Positions 26,736 to 37,886 are shown, counted from the first letter of the stretch. The stretch is 64,000 nt of DNA from Pseudomonas fluorescens (GCF_018614775.1 NZ_JAGGOF010000046.1:1-64000), one strand, 5' to 3'. The notes: generated from the letters alone by a model not told the origin. Numbers and translations: made by a program.

Positions 26736-28736
26736 ATGAGCGCCTCATCCGTTCCACCCAGCGGCCTGGTCCGCGTGAATCCACCGGTCTTTTACTTCGC
26801 CGCGACCGTTATCCTGCTGTTCGGCCTGGTGGTGATTACCTTGCCCGAGCAGGCCGGTGCCTGGTTGCTGGCAGCGCAGAATTGGGCGGCCAATACCGTT
26901 GGCTGGTACTACATGCTGGCGATGACCTTGTACCTGATCTTCGTGGTGGTCACCGCCTTGTCCGGCTACGGCAAGATCAAGCTCGGCGCCGACCATGACG
27001 AGCCCGAATTCAGTTACCTGTCCTGGGCCGGCATGCTGTTCGCCGCGGGCATCAGCATCACGCTGTTCTTCTTCTGCGTCTCCGAACCACTGACCCACCT
27101 GGTGCAGCCGCCCCAGGGTGAGGCCGGTACGGCCGATGCGGCGCGCCAGGCCATGCAGATATTGTTTTTGCACTGGGGCCTGCACGGCTGGGGCGTGTTC
27201 GCGTTTGTCGGCATGGCGCTGGCGTACTTCGCCTATCGGCACAATTTGCCGCTGGCCCTGCGTTCGGCGTTGTACCCCTTGATCGGCAAACGCATCAACG
27301 GCCCTATCGGCTACGCGGTGGACGGCTTTGGCATCATCGCCACCGTGTTCGGCCTCGGTGCGGACATGGGCTTTGGTGTGTTGCACCTCAATTCCGGGCT
27401 GGATTATCTGTTCGGCATCCCCCATACCCAATGGATCCAGGTCGGCCTGATCGTGCTGATGATGGGCGCGGCGATCCTCGTGGCGGTGGCCGGCGTCGAC
27501 AAGGGCGTGCGGGTCATGTCCGACATCAACATGCTATTGGCCTGTGCGCTGCTGCTGTTCGTGCTGTTTGCCGGTCCGACCCAGCACTTGCTCAATACCC
27601 TGATCCAGAACCTGGGCGATTACCTCGGCGCCTTGCCGATGAAGAGTTTCGACCTCTACGCCTACAACAAGCCCAGCGACTGGCTGGGCGGCTGGACGGT
27701 GTTCTACTGGGCCTGGTGGATCGCGTGGGCGCCGTTCGTGGGGCTGTTCATCGCGCGGATTTCCCGTGGCCGCACCATCCGCGAATTCGTCTTCGGCGTA
27801 CTGCTGATCCCGTTGGGTTTCACCTTGGCGTGGATGTCGATTTTCGGCAACAGCGCTATCGATCAGGTGCTCAACCACGGCATGAGCGCCTTGGGCCTGT
27901 CCGCCCTGGAAAACCCGTCGATGAGCCTTTACCTGCTGCTGGAAACCTATCCCTGGAGCAAGACGGTCATCGCGGTCACGGTGTTTATCAGCTTCGTGTT
28001 TTTCGTCACGTCCGCCGACTCCGGCACCGTGGTGCTGTCGACGCTCTCGGCCAAGGGCGGCAGCCCCGATGAAGACGGGCCGAAGTGGCTACGAGTGTTC
28101 TGGGGCGCGATGACGGCCCTGGTGACCAGTGCGTTGCTGTTTTCCGGCAGTATCGATGCCTTGAAGTCGGCGGTGGTGCTGACCTCCTTGCCGTTCTCGC
28201 TGATCCTGTTGTTGATGATGTGGGGGCTGCACAAGGCGTTCTACCTGGAATCCCAGAAGCAGATCGCGCAGCTGCATTCCCTGGCCCCGGTGTCGGGCTC
28301 GCGTCGGGGCACGGGCGGCTGGCGCCAGCGCTTGAGCCAGGCGGTGCATTTTCCGTCCAGAGACGAGGTGTACCGATTCCTCGACAGCACGGTGCGCCCG
28401 GCCATCGAAGAAGTGAAAGCGGTGTTCGCCGAAAAGGGCCTGACGGTGGTGACGCAACCAGACCCGGCCAATGACAGCGTCAGTCTGGAGATCGGTCACG
28501 GCGAGCAGCACCCGTTCATCTACCAGGTGCAGATGCGCGGCTACTTCACGCCGTCCTTCGCTCGGGGCGGCATGGGCTCCAAGGAGCTCAACAACCGCCG
28601 CTACTACCGCGCCGAAGTGCATTTGAGCGAAGGCAGCCAGGATTACGACCTGGTCGGCTACACCAAGGAGCAGGTGATCAACGATATTCTCGACCAGTAC
28701 GAGCGGCATATGCAGTTTTTGCACTTGGTGCGGTAA
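26736..28736 (+). CDS. betT: BCCT-family choline transporter
   Basis: A 666-residue transporter with twelve membrane helices in the first 500 residues and a hydrophilic C-terminal domain of about 150 residues, the long tail typical of BetT. The BCCT signature aromatic segment is at WAWWIAWAPFVGLF, and NPPVFYFAATVILLFGLVV marks helix 1. BetT is a proton-coupled, high-affinity choline importer feeding glycine betaine synthesis and catabolism. The start at MSASSVPP (26736) is chosen by family similarity. An in-frame start at 26652 would add an implausible leader. betIBA are not in the window. The palindrome upstream suggests BetI repression. Confidence 0.9.
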   Translation: MSASSVPPSGLVRVNPPVFYFAATVILLFGLVVITLPEQAGAWLLAAQNWAANTVGWYYMLAMTLYLIFVVVTALSGYGKIKLGADHDEPEFSYLSWAGMLFAAGISITLFFFCVSEPLTHLVQPPQGEAGTADAARQAMQILFLHWGLHGWGVFAFVGMALAYFAYRHNLPLALRSALYPLIGKRINGPIGYAVDGFGIIATVFGLGADMGFGVLHLNSGLDYLFGIPHTQWIQVGLIVLMMGAAILVAVAGVDKGVRVMSDINMLLACALLLFVLFAGPTQHLLNTLIQNLGDYLGALPMKSFDLYAYNKPSDWLGGWTVFYWAWWIAWAPFVGLFIARISRGRTIREFVFGVLLIPLGFTLAWMSIFGNSAIDQVLNHGMSALGLSALENPSMSLYLLLETYPWSKTVIAVTVFISFVFFVTSADSGTVVLSTLSAKGGSPDEDGPKWLRVFWGAMTALVTSALLFSGSIDALKSAVVLTSLPFSLILLLMMWGLHKAFYLESQKQIAQLHSLAPVSGSRRGTGGWRQRLSQAVHFPSRDEVYRFLDSTVRPAIEEVKAVFAEKGLTVVTQPDPANDSVSLEIGHGEQHPFIYQVQMRGYFTPSFARGGMGSKELNNRRYYRAEVHLSEGSQDYDLVGYTKEQVINDILDQYERHMQFLHLVR

Positions 28737-28834
28737 TCGCTTGCGGGCAGGGGTTCGGGTGATTGCTCCCAGATCAAAGGCTCGCCGAGGCGGCCTGACA
28801 GCCGACCTGTTTTTTGGAGAGTACGCGTTCCCCC

Positions 28835-28935
28835 TGTGGGGGCGAGCTTGCTCGCGAAGGCGGCCTGACAGCCGGCCAGGCTCTTGCGGCTGTACCGCAA
28901 ACCATTGTGGGTGCGGGCCTGCTCGCGAAACAGCG
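28835..28935. repeat. Two REP units in direct orientation
   Basis: gtgggggcgagcttgctcgcgaa (from 28835) and gtgggtgcgggcctgctcgcgaa (from 28906) are similar and point the same way, unlike the inverted REPIN pairs. They lie between betT and the SDR gene. Confidence 0.75.
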
Positions 28936-28937
28936 GT

Positions 28938-29678
28938 TCAGACCAGTCCGCCGTTGGCCCGCAGGATCTGCCCGTTCACCCAGCCGGCGGCCGGGCTCAC
29001 CAGGAAAGCGATGATGTTGGCGATGTCTTCCGGCTGGCCGAGGCGTTCCAGGGGCGGCATCCTGGCGAAGTGCTGAATCTGCTCTTCGCTCTTGCCGTGC
29101 ATGAACAACTCGGTCGCGACAGGGCCGGGGGCCACGGCGTTGACGGTGATCTGGCGGCCGCGCAGTTCTTTGGCGAACACCTGGGTCAGGGATTCCACGG
29201 CGGCCTTGCTGGCGATGTACACCGAGTAGCCGGGCAGGTTGAGGCCGACGGTGCTGCTGGAAAAATTCACGATCCGACCGCCGTCGTTCAGACGGGTCGC
29301 GGCTTCGCGCAGGGTGTTGAAGGTGCCACGGGTGTTGATGGCGAACGTCTGCTCGAACAGCTCGTCGCTGTGCTCCGCCAGGGGCATCACCTTGAGGATG
29401 CCGGCGTTGTTGATCAACACGTCGACCTTGCCCAGTTGCGCTTCGGCTTCATCGAACATCCGCCGGACATCAGCGGCTGAAGACACGTCAGCCTTGATCG
29501 CTATGGCTCGATGACCGGCCTGGCGCAACTGCACGACCAGTTGCGAGGCTTCGGTGGCGCTGCTGGCGAAGTTGATGGCGACGGCGAAACCTTCGCGGGC
29601 CAATTGCTTGGCGATTTCGGCGCCGATGCCGCGGGAGGCGCCAGTGATGATGGCAACCTTGGGCGTCTGAGTGGTCAT
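28938..29678 (-). CDS. SDR-family oxidoreductase
   Basis: A 246-residue classical short-chain dehydrogenase: cofactor motif TGASRGIG near residue 13, NNAG near 87, catalytic Ser in FSSSTVG and YxxxK as YIASK. The residue after the second strand (INFASSATEA) suggests NADP(H) preference. The ATG at 29678 has gaggaa upstream and is preferred to 29696. Divergently transcribed from a LysR gene 110 bases away, a common regulator-target layout. The substrate is unknown. Confidence 0.88.
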   Translation of the reverse strand: MTTQTPKVAIITGASRGIGAEIAKQLAREGFAVAINFASSATEASQLVVQLRQAGHRAIAIKADVSSAADVRRMFDEAEAQLGKVDVLINNAGILKVMPLAEHSDELFEQTFAINTRGTFNTLREAATRLNDGGRIVNFSSSTVGLNLPGYSVYIASKAAVESLTQVFAKELRGRQITVNAVAPGPVATELFMHGKSEEQIQHFARMPPLERLGQPEDIANIIAFLVSPAAGWVNGQILRANGGLV

Positions 29679-29788
29679 GGTGGTGTTCCTCTTCAAGTGG
29701 GTGAAGTCAGGCTCACATGTTTACTCATGGCGATAAATGCACGAGAGTTGCCTTGGCTGTTCAATAATCATCAACAATCGGGGCGTGA

Positions 29789-30679
29789 ATGGATCAGGTC
29801 AAGGCGATGAAAGTGTTCGTGCGCATCTACGAGCGCAGCAGCTTCACCCTGGCCGCCGCAGACCTGAATCTGCCCCGCGCGACCTTGACCCACACACTCA
29901 ATCAGTTCGAAGCCTGGCTCGGCGTGCGTTTGCTGGAACGCAGCACCCGTAAGGTGCGTCCGACCCTCGACGGCGAAGCCTACTACCCACGCTGCGTGCA
30001 ATTGCTGGCGGAACTCGAAGAAGCCGAACTGGCGTTTCGCGGCGTGGCGCCCAAAGGCAAACTCAGGGTAGACCTGCATGGCACCCAGGCCAGGTATTTC
30101 GTGATTCCGGCGTTGCCACAGTTCATGGCCCGCTACCCCGAGATAGAGCTGCTCATCAGCGAGGCGGATCGTTTCGTCGACCTGATTGCCGAGGGCGTGG
30201 ATTGCGTGCTGCGCTCCGGTACGCTGACGGATTCGTCATTGATCGGCCGACGTGTCGCCAATCTTCGGCAGATCACCTGTGCCAGTCCCGGTTACCTGCG
30301 CCAGTATGGCGAGCCGAAGCGCCTCGATGACTTGAAGCATCACCGGGCGGTGAATTACGTCTCGCGGACCACCGCCAAGCGCTATCCGTTTGAGTTCATG
30401 GTCGATGGCGAACTCAAGGAAGTGCCGATCGAGGGTTCGTTGTCGGTGTCCGGCGCCGAGATCTACGCCGCCTCGGCCATCGCTGGCCTCGGCTTGATCC
30501 AATGCCCACATTATCGAATGGAAGAGCAGATTCAGCAGGGCCTGATCCAGGAAGTCCTCGCCGCTACGCCACCACCGTCCATGCCGGTGTCGGTGCTCTA
30601 TCCGCGTAACCGCCACCTGTCGCCACGGGTTCGCGTATTCGTGGATTGGGTGGCGGAAGTGTTTGCGCAGGCGCGTTAA
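29789..30679 (+). CDS. LysR-family regulator divergent from the SDR
   Basis: A 296-residue regulator with an N-terminal helix-turn-helix (MDQVKAMKVFVRIYERSSFT...LPRATLTHTLNQFEAWLG) and a CrgA-type effector domain. LysR proteins usually control the divergent neighbour, so the SDR is the likely target and the 110-base gap its binding region. The effector is unknown. Confidence 0.9.
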   Translation: MDQVKAMKVFVRIYERSSFTLAAADLNLPRATLTHTLNQFEAWLGVRLLERSTRKVRPTLDGEAYYPRCVQLLAELEEAELAFRGVAPKGKLRVDLHGTQARYFVIPALPQFMARYPEIELLISEADRFVDLIAEGVDCVLRSGTLTDSSLIGRRVANLRQITCASPGYLRQYGEPKRLDDLKHHRAVNYVSRTTAKRYPFEFMVDGELKEVPIEGSLSVSGAEIYAASAIAGLGLIQCPHYRMEEQIQQGLIQEVLAATPPPSMPVSVLYPRNRHLSPRVRVFVDWVAEVFAQAR

Positions 30680-30689
30680 TGGGGTCCGT

Positions 30690-30780
30690 GGTTGTCGCTG
30701 GCCTTGCTCGCGATGAGGCCTTGCCAATCTACTTTCGTTGACTGATCCACCGCTATCGCGAGCAAGCTCGCTCCCATCCC
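30690..30780. repeat. Degenerate REPIN
   Basis: The left unit is eroded (gtcgctggccttgctcgcgat), the right intact (atcgcgagcaagctcgctccc). Lies between the LysR gene and the aldo-keto reductase. Confidence 0.75.
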
Positions 30781-30859
30781 ATGCGAACTTTCAGCCTGAC
30801 CGAGGCGTCTGTGAAATGTTAGCTTCTGCCACCAGCCGTCCGAACAGAGAGCTTTTTCG

Positions 30860-31897
30860 ATGACCTACACCGCTGCGCAAAACCGCTACGAGTCCATCCC
30901 TTACCGCCGCGTCGGTCGCAGCGGGCTGGTGCTGCCGGCGCTGTCGCTGGGGTTGTGGCATAACTTTGGCGACAGCACGCCGATCGACACCCAGCGTTCG
31001 CTACTGCGTACGGCGTTTGACCTGGGCATCAACCATTTCGACCTGGCGAACAACTACGGCCCGCCTTACGGCAGCGCCGAGATCAACTTTGGCCGCTTGC
31101 TGCGCGAAGACTTCAAGCAGTACCGCGACGAGTTGATCATTTCCAGCAAGGCCGGATGGGACATGTGGCCCGGCCCGTACGGCCAGGGCGGCGGGTCGCG
31201 CAAGTACGTGCAGGCCAGCCTGGACCAGAGCCTGCAACGACTGGGGCTGGACTATGTGGATATTTTTTATTCCCACCGTTTTGACCCCGACACCCCGCTG
31301 GAAGAAACCGCCAGCGCATTGGCCACGGCGGTGCAGCAAGGCAAGGCCTTGTACATCGGCATCTCTTCGTATTCCGGGGTGAAGACCCGGGAAATGGCGG
31401 CGCTGCTCAAGGAATGGAAAGTCCCGCTGCTGATCCACCAGCCCGCCTACAATCTGCTCAACCGCTGGGTGGAAAAGGATCTGCTGGACGCCACCGAGGA
31501 GCTGGGTACCGGTGTGATCGCCTTTACCCCGTTGGCCCAGGGCCTGCTGACCGACAAATACCTCAAGGGCATTCCGGCCGACGCGCGGGTCAATCGCCCG
31601 GGCGGTGGTTCGTTGCAGGCTTCGCACCTGTCGGACGACAACATTGCCCATGTGCGCGCCCTCAATGAGATCGCCCAGCGCCGCGGCCAGAGCCTGGCCC
31701 AGATGGCGCTGGCCTGGACCCTGCGCGATCCCAGGGTCACCTCCGCACTGATCGGCGCAAGCCGTCCGGAACAGATCATCGAGAACGTTGGGGCGCTGAA
31801 GAACCTGGCATTCAGTGCCGAGGAACTGGCGCAAATCGATCGGTTTGCCCAAGAGGGCGGGATCAACCTTTGGGAAAAGCCGTCAATGGCGGAGTAA
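30860..31897 (+). CDS. mgrA: Aldo-keto reductase, L-glyceraldehyde 3-phosphate reductase type
   Basis: A 345-residue (beta/alpha)8 NADPH-dependent reductase close to E. coli YghZ, which reduces L-glyceraldehyde 3-phosphate and methylglyoxal. The catalytic tetrad can be read as the Asp of DLANNYGPPYGSAE, Tyr of the same segment, Lys in SSKAGWDMWPGPYG, and His in YSHRFDPDTP. The AKR C-terminal cofactor segment ALIGASRPEQIIENV is intact. Length is standard. Single gene, ATG at 30860. Confidence 0.9.
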   Translation: MTYTAAQNRYESIPYRRVGRSGLVLPALSLGLWHNFGDSTPIDTQRSLLRTAFDLGINHFDLANNYGPPYGSAEINFGRLLREDFKQYRDELIISSKAGWDMWPGPYGQGGGSRKYVQASLDQSLQRLGLDYVDIFYSHRFDPDTPLEETASALATAVQQGKALYIGISSYSGVKTREMAALLKEWKVPLLIHQPAYNLLNRWVEKDLLDATEELGTGVIAFTPLAQGLLTDKYLKGIPADARVNRPGGGSLQASHLSDDNIAHVRALNEIAQRRGQSLAQMALAWTLRDPRVTSALIGASRPEQIIENVGALKNLAFSAEELAQIDRFAQEGGINLWEKPSMAE

Positions 31898-31947
31898 CGG
31901 CACAGAACCTGTGGGTTGACTGACTGGCCTTGAGCACAGCCCCCTGC

Positions 31948-32790
31948 TCACTCGAAAAACGGCACGTCCCCCAACACCGTCGCCCGGTGCATCACCCGCC
32001 GGGCGGGGCGGTAGTCGTCCACGGCGAAATGCTGGGTCACGCGGTTGTCCCAGAACGCCACGTCGTTGGCCTGCCAACGCCAGCGCAGGGTGAACTCGGG
32101 GCGAGTGGCGTGGGCAAACAGCAGCTTCAGGATCACCTCGCTTTCGGCTTCCGACAGTTCATTTATTCGCGTGGTAAATCCTTCATTGACGAACAGCGAC
32201 CGGCGCCCGCTCACCGGATGGGTACGGATCACCGGATGGGACAGCGGTGGGTTTTTCCGGCGCGCTTGCTCCCAGCGGGCCAGGTCTTCGGCGGTGTTGC
32301 CAAAGCGTTCCAGCGGAAATGAACGAGTAAAATCGTGGGTCGCCGTCAGGCCTTCCAGCAACCGCTTCATGGGCGCGGACAGCGCTTCATACGCCGCAAT
32401 GCCGCTGGCCCATAACGTATCGCCACCGACTGCCGGCAACAGCTTGGCGCTGAGCACCGCGCCCAGGGCGGGCGTCGGTAAGAAGGTCACGTCGGTGTGC
32501 CAGACGGCGTTGTCGCGGACATCGGTGACCGCCGTGTCGAGCACCAGCACTTCGGGCTGCTCCGGCACGTTGGGGTAGATCGGATGAATATGCAGGTCGC
32601 CAAAGTACGCGGCGAAGCGTGCCTGCTGCGCCGGCTCGATCGGCTGGTCGCGAAAGAACAGCACCTGATGCTCAAGCAAGGCCTGTTCAATGATCTCGCG
32701 TTGTTCCGGGTCCAGAGGCTGACTGATATCGATCCCGTTGATCTGCGCGCCGAGGGCTGTGCTCAAAGGGGTAATGGTCGGGCGGCTCAT
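31948..32790 (-). CDS. tauD: Taurine dioxygenase
   Basis: A 280-residue Fe(II)/2-oxoglutarate-dependent oxygenase that releases sulfite from taurine. The facial triad comes from VWHTDVTF (His and Asp near residue 100) and the distal His in [11 protein letters not shown]. The Arg in YRPARR binds 2-oxoglutarate. Last of the tauABCD operon on the minus strand, 49 bases after tauC. Produces sulfite and aminoacetaldehyde under sulfur limitation. Confidence 0.93.
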   Translation of the reverse strand: MSRPTITPLSTALGAQINGIDISQPLDPEQREIIEQALLEHQVLFFRDQPIEPAQQARFAAYFGDLHIHPIYPNVPEQPEVLVLDTAVTDVRDNAVWHTDVTFLPTPALGAVLSAKLLPAVGGDTLWASGIAAYEALSAPMKRLLEGLTATHDFTRSFPLERFGNTAEDLARWEQARRKNPPLSHPVIRTHPVSGRRSLFVNEGFTTRINELSEAESEVILKLLFAHATRPEFTLRWRWQANDVAFWDNRVTQHFAVDDYRPARRVMHRATVLGDVPFFE

Positions 32791-32839
32791 CGGTAGGTTC
32801 TCGGTTCGGGCGCCGAAGGGTCGGCGGGGTCGTTGAATT

Positions 32840-33679
32840 TCAATGGGCCTGGCCGTGCCATGGCACGAGTTTGCGTTGCAGGGCGCGCAAGCTCATTTCC
32901 ATCGCGAAGGCGATCAAAGCGATGACCAGGATTCCCAGCACCACCACATCGGTCACCAGGAACTGCGCCGCTGACTGCACCATGAACCCCAGGCCGCTGG
33001 TGGCGGCGATCAGTTCGGCAGCCACCAGCGTCGACCAGCCCACGCCCAGGCCAATGCGGATGCCAGTGAGGATGTCCGGCAGGGCGCTGGGCACGATGAC
33101 ATGGCGAATCAACTGGGCTCGCGTGGCCCCCAACGATTGCGCGGCCCGCAACTTGGCCGGGTCGACGGTGCGCACGCCAGTGGCCGTGGCGATGGCAATC
33201 GGGGCGAAAATCGCCAGGTAAATCAGCAGCACTTTCGACAGCTCACCAATGCCGCACCAGATCACGATCAGCGGCAGGTACGCCAACGGTGGAATCGGTC
33301 GGTAAAACTCGATCAACGGGTCAAGCACACCCCGGGCGATGCGGTTGGCACCGATGGCAATACCGACCGGCACCGCCGTCAGCACCGCAAACAACAGACC
33401 CAGGCCGATTCGCCCAAGGCTTGCGCCCAAGTGCTGCCAGAGGGTGGCGTCCATGTAGCCGCTGGTTGCCAGTAGCCAGCCTTTTTGCAGGACGGCGGAG
33501 GGCGGAGGCAGGAACAACGGCTCGATCAGGTCACTGGCGGTGACGACCCACCACACGGCGAGCAGCGCGACCAGGGTCAGGCCGCTGATCCAGCGGATGC
33601 TCAGGGTGAGCTTCGCACCGACAACCGAACGCCTGGCTACCGGTTCGCTGGCCACGGCTGGGATTTCATAGCTGCTCAT
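32840..33679 (-). CDS. tauC: Taurine ABC transporter permease
   Basis: A 279-residue inner-membrane permease with about six helices and the BPD_transp_1 EAA-like loop ([34 protein letters not shown]). Its start overlaps the tauB stop by four bases. Taurine imported through it feeds TauD. The Arg-rich C-terminus ([14 protein letters not shown]) is cytoplasmic. Confidence 0.93.
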   Translation of the reverse strand: MSSYEIPAVASEPVARRSVVGAKLTLSIRWISGLTLVALLAVWWVVTASDLIEPLFLPPPSAVLQKGWLLATSGYMDATLWQHLGASLGRIGLGLLFAVLTAVPVGIAIGANRIARGVLDPLIEFYRPIPPLAYLPLIVIWCGIGELSKVLLIYLAIFAPIAIATATGVRTVDPAKLRAAQSLGATRAQLIRHVIVPSALPDILTGIRIGLGVGWSTLVAAELIAATSGLGFMVQSAAQFLVTDVVVLGILVIALIAFAMEMSLRALQRKLVPWHGQAH

Positions 33680-34464
33680 GCGCGCTCCCGTGTGGCGCTG
33701 CGTTGGGAGAACACGCGGGCAAGCACATGCTCGCGGGTTTCGATAAAACGCGGGTCGGACTTGATCGATCGCGCCGATTCCCCGGCCCCGTAGCGCTGGC
33801 CGAAGTCCAGGCTCAGGCGTTCGACGATCTGTCCCGGATCGGGCGCCAGCAAGATCAGGTCAGTGGCGAGAAATACCGCCTCTTCGATGTCATGGGTGAT
33901 CAGGAACACCGGCTTGGCAGTGCGTTGCCAGACTTGCAGCAACAGCTCCTGCATCTGTTCGCGGGTGAAGGCGTCCAAGGCACCGAAGGGTTCATCCATC
34001 AGCAGCACGCGCGGGTCGGCCGCCAATGCACGGGCCAGGCCGACGCGCTGTTTCTGACCGCCTGAGAGCTGCCAGACACGGCGTTGTTCGAAACCGGCCA
34101 GGTCCACCAGCGCCAGCATTTCCCGGGCGCGGGCCTCACGCTTTTCCTTGGAGACACCCGCCAGCTCCAGGCCGAACCCAACGTTTGCCAGCACATCCTG
34201 CCAGGGCAACAGCGCATCGTCCTGGAACACCACGCCGCGCTCGGCACCCGGACCCTTGACGGGTACGCCGTCGAGGGTGATCTGCCCGGCGCTGGGCTCG
34301 ACGAACCCGGCAATCAGGTTAAGCAGTGAGGTCTTGCCACTGCCAGATGGGCCCAGGGCAACCAGCAATTGCCGGGGCCCCAGGGTCAGTGAAATATCCG
34401 CCAGCACCGGTGTCGCGGCGCCGGGGTACTGTGCGCTGATGCGCTCCAGCTGTAGCAAGGCCAT
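33676..34464 (-). CDS. tauB: Taurine ABC transporter ATPase
   Basis: A 262-residue ABC ATPase. Walker A is GPSGSGKTS near residue 38, the signature [15 protein letters not shown] near 135 and Walker [13 protein letters not shown], followed by the H-loop THD. Overlaps tauC by four bases. Located 20 bases after the tauA stop. Confidence 0.95.
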   Translation of the reverse strand: MALLQLERISAQYPGAATPVLADISLTLGPRQLLVALGPSGSGKTSLLNLIAGFVEPSAGQITLDGVPVKGPGAERGVVFQDDALLPWQDVLANVGFGLELAGVSKEKREARAREMLALVDLAGFEQRRVWQLSGGQKQRVGLARALAADPRVLLMDEPFGALDAFTREQMQELLLQVWQRTAKPVFLITHDIEEAVFLATDLILLAPDPGQIVERLSLDFGQRYGAGESARSIKSDPRFIETREHVLARVFSQRSATRERA

Positions 34465-34484
34465 TGCAGTGTCTCCCCTGAGGA

Positions 34485-35462
34485 TCAGCGAGTGATGTAT
34501 CGGGCGCTGACGTAAGGCGCATAGTCCGGCAGTACGGCATCGACCTTGCCTTGTTCCTTGAGGAACGCGGCGGTGTCGGTGATGGCCTGGGTGGTGGGAG
34601 CGCCGAGGCTCACGACCTGATCGGCCGCCAGGGGGAATACGTTGCCTTGCAGCAACAGCGGGATATCGCTGGCCTTGGCCCCGGAGAGTTTCACCAGCTT
34701 GTCGATGTTGGACGCATCGGCGAGCCAGGCTTGGGGATCCTTGCGGTACCGGGCGTAGGCATCCAGGGTGACTTTGGCGAAAGCCGTGACGATTTCAGGG
34801 TGTTTCTGGGCGAAGTCCTTGCGCACGATCCAGGCGTCGAAGGTCGGCGCGCCGAACTGGGCCAGCTCGGCGGACGTGATCAGCACCTTGCCGTTTTCCT
34901 TGGCCACGCCCAGGGCCGGGTCCCAAACGTAGGTGGCGTCGATGTCGCCGCGTTTCCAGGCCGCGATGATTGCCGGTGGCGCAAGGTTGAGCACGGTGAC
35001 CTTCGAAGGGTCGATGTTCCAGTGCTTCAGCGCGGCGAGCAGGCTGTAATGACCGGTAGACACGAACGGTACGGCGATCTTCTTGCCGATCAGGTCTTGC
35101 GGCGTCTTGATCCCGGAACCATCGCGGGCTACCAGGGCCTCGGCAGCGCCGATCTGGGTGGCGATGAGGAAGGTTTCCACTGGAACCTTGCGGGTGATGG
35201 CGGCGGTCAGCGGACTGGAGCCGAGGTAACCGATCTGCACATCGCCCGAGGCAATGGCGGTGATAACGTCGGCGCCGTTGTCGAACTTGCGCCAGGCGAT
35301 GCTGGCTTGGGTGGCTTTTTCATAGGCGCCGTCAGCCTGGGCGACTTTGGCCGGGTCGACGGTGGTCTGGTACGCGACGGTCAGGTCGGCCGCTTGGGCG
35401 AACAGACTCGCTGCAGCCAGGGTGGCGGCCGCGAGAAGGCGAAGGGGGACACTCAAAGTCAT
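34485..35462 (-). CDS. tauA: Taurine ABC transporter substrate-binding protein
   Basis: A 325-residue periplasmic protein with a signal peptide ([20 protein letters not shown]..., cleavage near ...FAQA|ADLTV) and the NMT1/TauA fold ([29 protein letters not shown]). It delivers taurine to TauBC. The ATG at 35462 has gaggag upstream. A TTG at 35480 is the alternative. The 180 bases upstream are AT-rich and should hold the sulfur-starvation promoter. I could not define a CysB or Cbl site. Confidence 0.92.
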   Translation of the reverse strand: MTLSVPLRLLAAATLAAASLFAQAADLTVAYQTTVDPAKVAQADGAYEKATQASIAWRKFDNGADVITAIASGDVQIGYLGSSPLTAAITRKVPVETFLIATQIGAAEALVARDGSGIKTPQDLIGKKIAVPFVSTGHYSLLAALKHWNIDPSKVTVLNLAPPAIIAAWKRGDIDATYVWDPALGVAKENGKVLITSAELAQFGAPTFDAWIVRKDFAQKHPEIVTAFAKVTLDAYARYRKDPQAWLADASNIDKLVKLSGAKASDIPLLLQGNVFPLAADQVVSLGAPTTQAITDTAAFLKEQGKVDAVLPDYAPYVSARYITR

Positions 35463-35592
35463 GGGAAAGCTCCTCAACAAGCCGCCGGATGGTTGGCGTT
35501 GAAGAAGACTAAATGATCTAAGAATTCAAAAATAAATAACTTTTTCGCATGAGCTTATCAGCGAAAAAAAGCACGGTAGGGAGGACAGGCAT

Positions 35593-35620
35593 GTGGCGAC
35601 GGAGCAAGCTCCCTCGCCAC
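35593..35620. repeat. Short palindromic repeat (REP-like, second type)
   Basis: gtggcgacggagc and gctccctcgccac form a near-perfect hairpin. Same type as 23341-23364 and 52728-52754. Confidence 0.75.
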
Positions 35621-35644
35621 AACGATCTGCTCGACAAGCGCTAT

Positions 35645-37228
35645 CTAGTTGCTGATCGCCAGAATGCTGGCCTGATACGAACCCACGAACACATCGAAAT
35701 CACCCACTTCGTTCTGCTCCAGCTCAACCTGCTGAACCAGGGACGCGCGGGCGGCTTCTTCAAACGCCCTCTGCTCCTGGGCGGGCAAAGGCTCGGCGCG
35801 GAAGAACTCGGCGTGGGCCTTGCTTTGGCGCAGGGAGAACTGGGCGAAGCTTTCCTGATGCTCCGCCATGGCGGCCAACACCTGGGCTGAGGGGGTCAGG
35901 GACGGATCCCGGACCTTCGCCAGTTGCGCGTCCAGCGCCTGGCGGTGGGCGTCGCCACCCTGGCTCTGGTCGAGCAACGAAGCCAGCGGTGCGATTTTTT
36001 CCAGCAGCTCGATGGCCCAGCCCTGCATGTCCACCGCCTGACCGTGGCGTTGCAATTGAAGGCCCGGCTTGCGGCCTTCCTTGACCACGGTCAGGAAGTT
36101 GCTCGTGGCGTTGCTGCATTCGTTGTTTTCCAGCTGCGGGCTGTCGTTGAGACCACAATACAACAGGAATGCATCGAGGAACCGCGCTTCAGTGAGGTCG
36201 ATGCCCATCGGCAGGAACGGGTTGATGTCCAGGCAGCGTACTTCGATGTACTGGATGCCTCGGGCCATCAGCGCCTGGATCGGCCGCTCGCCGGTATAGG
36301 TCACGCGTTTCGGGCGGATGTTGGAGTAGTACTCGTTTTCGATCTGCAGGATGTTGGTGTTGAGCTGGACCCACTCACCGTTCTGGTGGGTGCCGACTTC
36401 GACATAGGGCGCGTAGGGCGTCGCCACCGCCTTGCGCAGGCTGTCGGTATAACTCGCCAGGTCGTTGTAGCACGGCGTAAGGCCGGCCTGGGCGTTGCTC
36501 TGGTAACCCAGGTCGCTCATGCGCAGGCTGGTGGCGTAGGGCAGGTACAGGGTGTCGGGGTCCAGTTGTTCCAACTGGTGCGGGCGACCGCGCAGGAAGC
36601 CGGCGTCCAGGGCCGGCGAGGCGCCGAACAGGTACATCAGCAGCCAACTGTAGCGGCGGAAATTACGGATCAGCGCGATGTAGGCCGAGGACTGGAAGTC
36701 ACGATCACTCACGTCGACGGCTTCGTTCTGGCGCAGCAGCGGCCAGAGCTTTTCCGGCAGGGAAAAATTGTAATGGATCCCGGCAATGCATTGCATGGTC
36801 TTGCCGTAGCGCAGGGCCAGGCCCTGGCGGTAGACGTACTTGAGCCGCCCGATGTTCGAGGTGCCGTAGTACGCGATCGGGATGTCCTCTTCCGCCGGCA
36901 ATGGGCAGGGCATCGAGGGACTCCACAGGTATTCGTCGCCAAGTTTGCTGTAGGCAAACCGGTGGATCTTGTCCAGGCTGTCCAGGGTGTCGGCCGGGTT
37001 GGCCAATGCCGGGGTGATGAACTCCAGCAGCGACTCGGAATAGTCGGTGGTGATCTGTTCGTTGGTCAGCGCCGAACCCAGCGCCTCGGGGTGCGGGGTC
37101 TGCGCCAGGCGTCCGTCGTCGGTGACGCGCAGGCATTCACGCTCGATGCCGTGCAGGCACTGCTCGAGCAGGGAGAGGTTGGCGCGCTCGCCGAGCAGGG
37201 CCAGGCGGCGGTTTAAAAGGTCGCTCAA
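35645..37228 (-). CDS. gshA: Glutamate-cysteine ligase
   Basis: A 527-residue enzyme that joins glutamate and cysteine, the first step of glutathione synthesis. The proteobacterial type-1 signatures are [36 protein letters not shown] and [16 protein letters not shown]. The N-terminus [14 protein letters not shown] fits known pseudomonad GshA proteins, so I start at a TTG at 37228. It has aagga at a good distance, and the length then matches the 527 residues I recall for P. aeruginosa. A GTG at 37243 would add five residues but has no ribosome site. Confidence 0.93.
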   Translation of the reverse strand: MSDLLNRRLALLGERANLSLLEQCLHGIERECLRVTDDGRLAQTPHPEALGSALTNEQITTDYSESLLEFITPALANPADTLDSLDKIHRFAYSKLGDEYLWSPSMPCPLPAEEDIPIAYYGTSNIGRLKYVYRQGLALRYGKTMQCIAGIHYNFSLPEKLWPLLRQNEAVDVSDRDFQSSAYIALIRNFRRYSWLLMYLFGASPALDAGFLRGRPHQLEQLDPDTLYLPYATSLRMSDLGYQSNAQAGLTPCYNDLASYTDSLRKAVATPYAPYVEVGTHQNGEWVQLNTNILQIENEYYSNIRPKRVTYTGERPIQALMARGIQYIEVRCLDINPFLPMGIDLTEARFLDAFLLYCGLNDSPQLENNECSNATSNFLTVVKEGRKPGLQLQRHGQAVDMQGWAIELLEKIAPLASLLDQSQGGDAHRQALDAQLAKVRDPSLTPSAQVLAAMAEHQESFAQFSLRQSKAHAEFFRAEPLPAQEQRAFEEAARASLVQQVELEQNEVGDFDVFVGSYQASILAISN

Positions 37229-37353
37229 GTTGAATTCCTTCACGCGTCAGTCGCCCCAATATGGGGGTGGACAGGACGGTCTACAAGGGTGAAGTTAAAA
37301 CTGGCGTTTTCGCCTGGTTTTTGTACGGCCAAAGACAGATTGCCGCAATCCCC

Positions 37354-37448
37354 TGTGGGAGCGAGCCTGCTCGCGATAGCGATAGCGATATGTCAGTCGA
37401 CTTTAGGTTAACTGGTCAATCGCTATCGCGAGCAGGCTCGCTCCCACA
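37354..37448. repeat. REPIN
   Basis: tgtgggagcgagcctgctcgcgat and its inverse atcgcgagcaggctcgctcccaca, with a short gatagc tandem at the inner edge of the left unit. It lies in the gap between gshA and the thioesterase gene. Confidence 0.9.
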
Positions 37449-37503
37449 AGGGGGCGGCGCGACACTCATGGCACCGAAATTAACCCAAATTGATGACAGG
37501 GAG

Positions 37504-37886
37504 CTATAGGACAGCGAACGTGCCTTGCGCTTTTGCGACCAATTTTTCGCCCTGCATCACCTCGGCCTCCACCACCAGCGTGCGCCGGCCCGGGTGGATG
37601 ACCCGGGCGGTGCACAACACTTCGCCGTCGGACACGGCGCGAATGTAGTTGATCTTGCATTCGATGGTCGCGCTCTGCTGGTCAAAGCCGTGGACGCTGG
37701 AACAGGCCAGCCCCATGGCGATGTCCACCAGGCTGAACAGCGCGCCGCCGTGCAGCTTGCCGCCGCGATTGCGCAACGGCGGCTCCAGGCTCAGGGCGAC
37801 CTGCGATACCCCTTCCTCAAGGCTGTGCAGACGGCAGCCGAGCAGATTGAAAAACGCGCTCTCCACCAACCCGGCCGGCGTATCCA

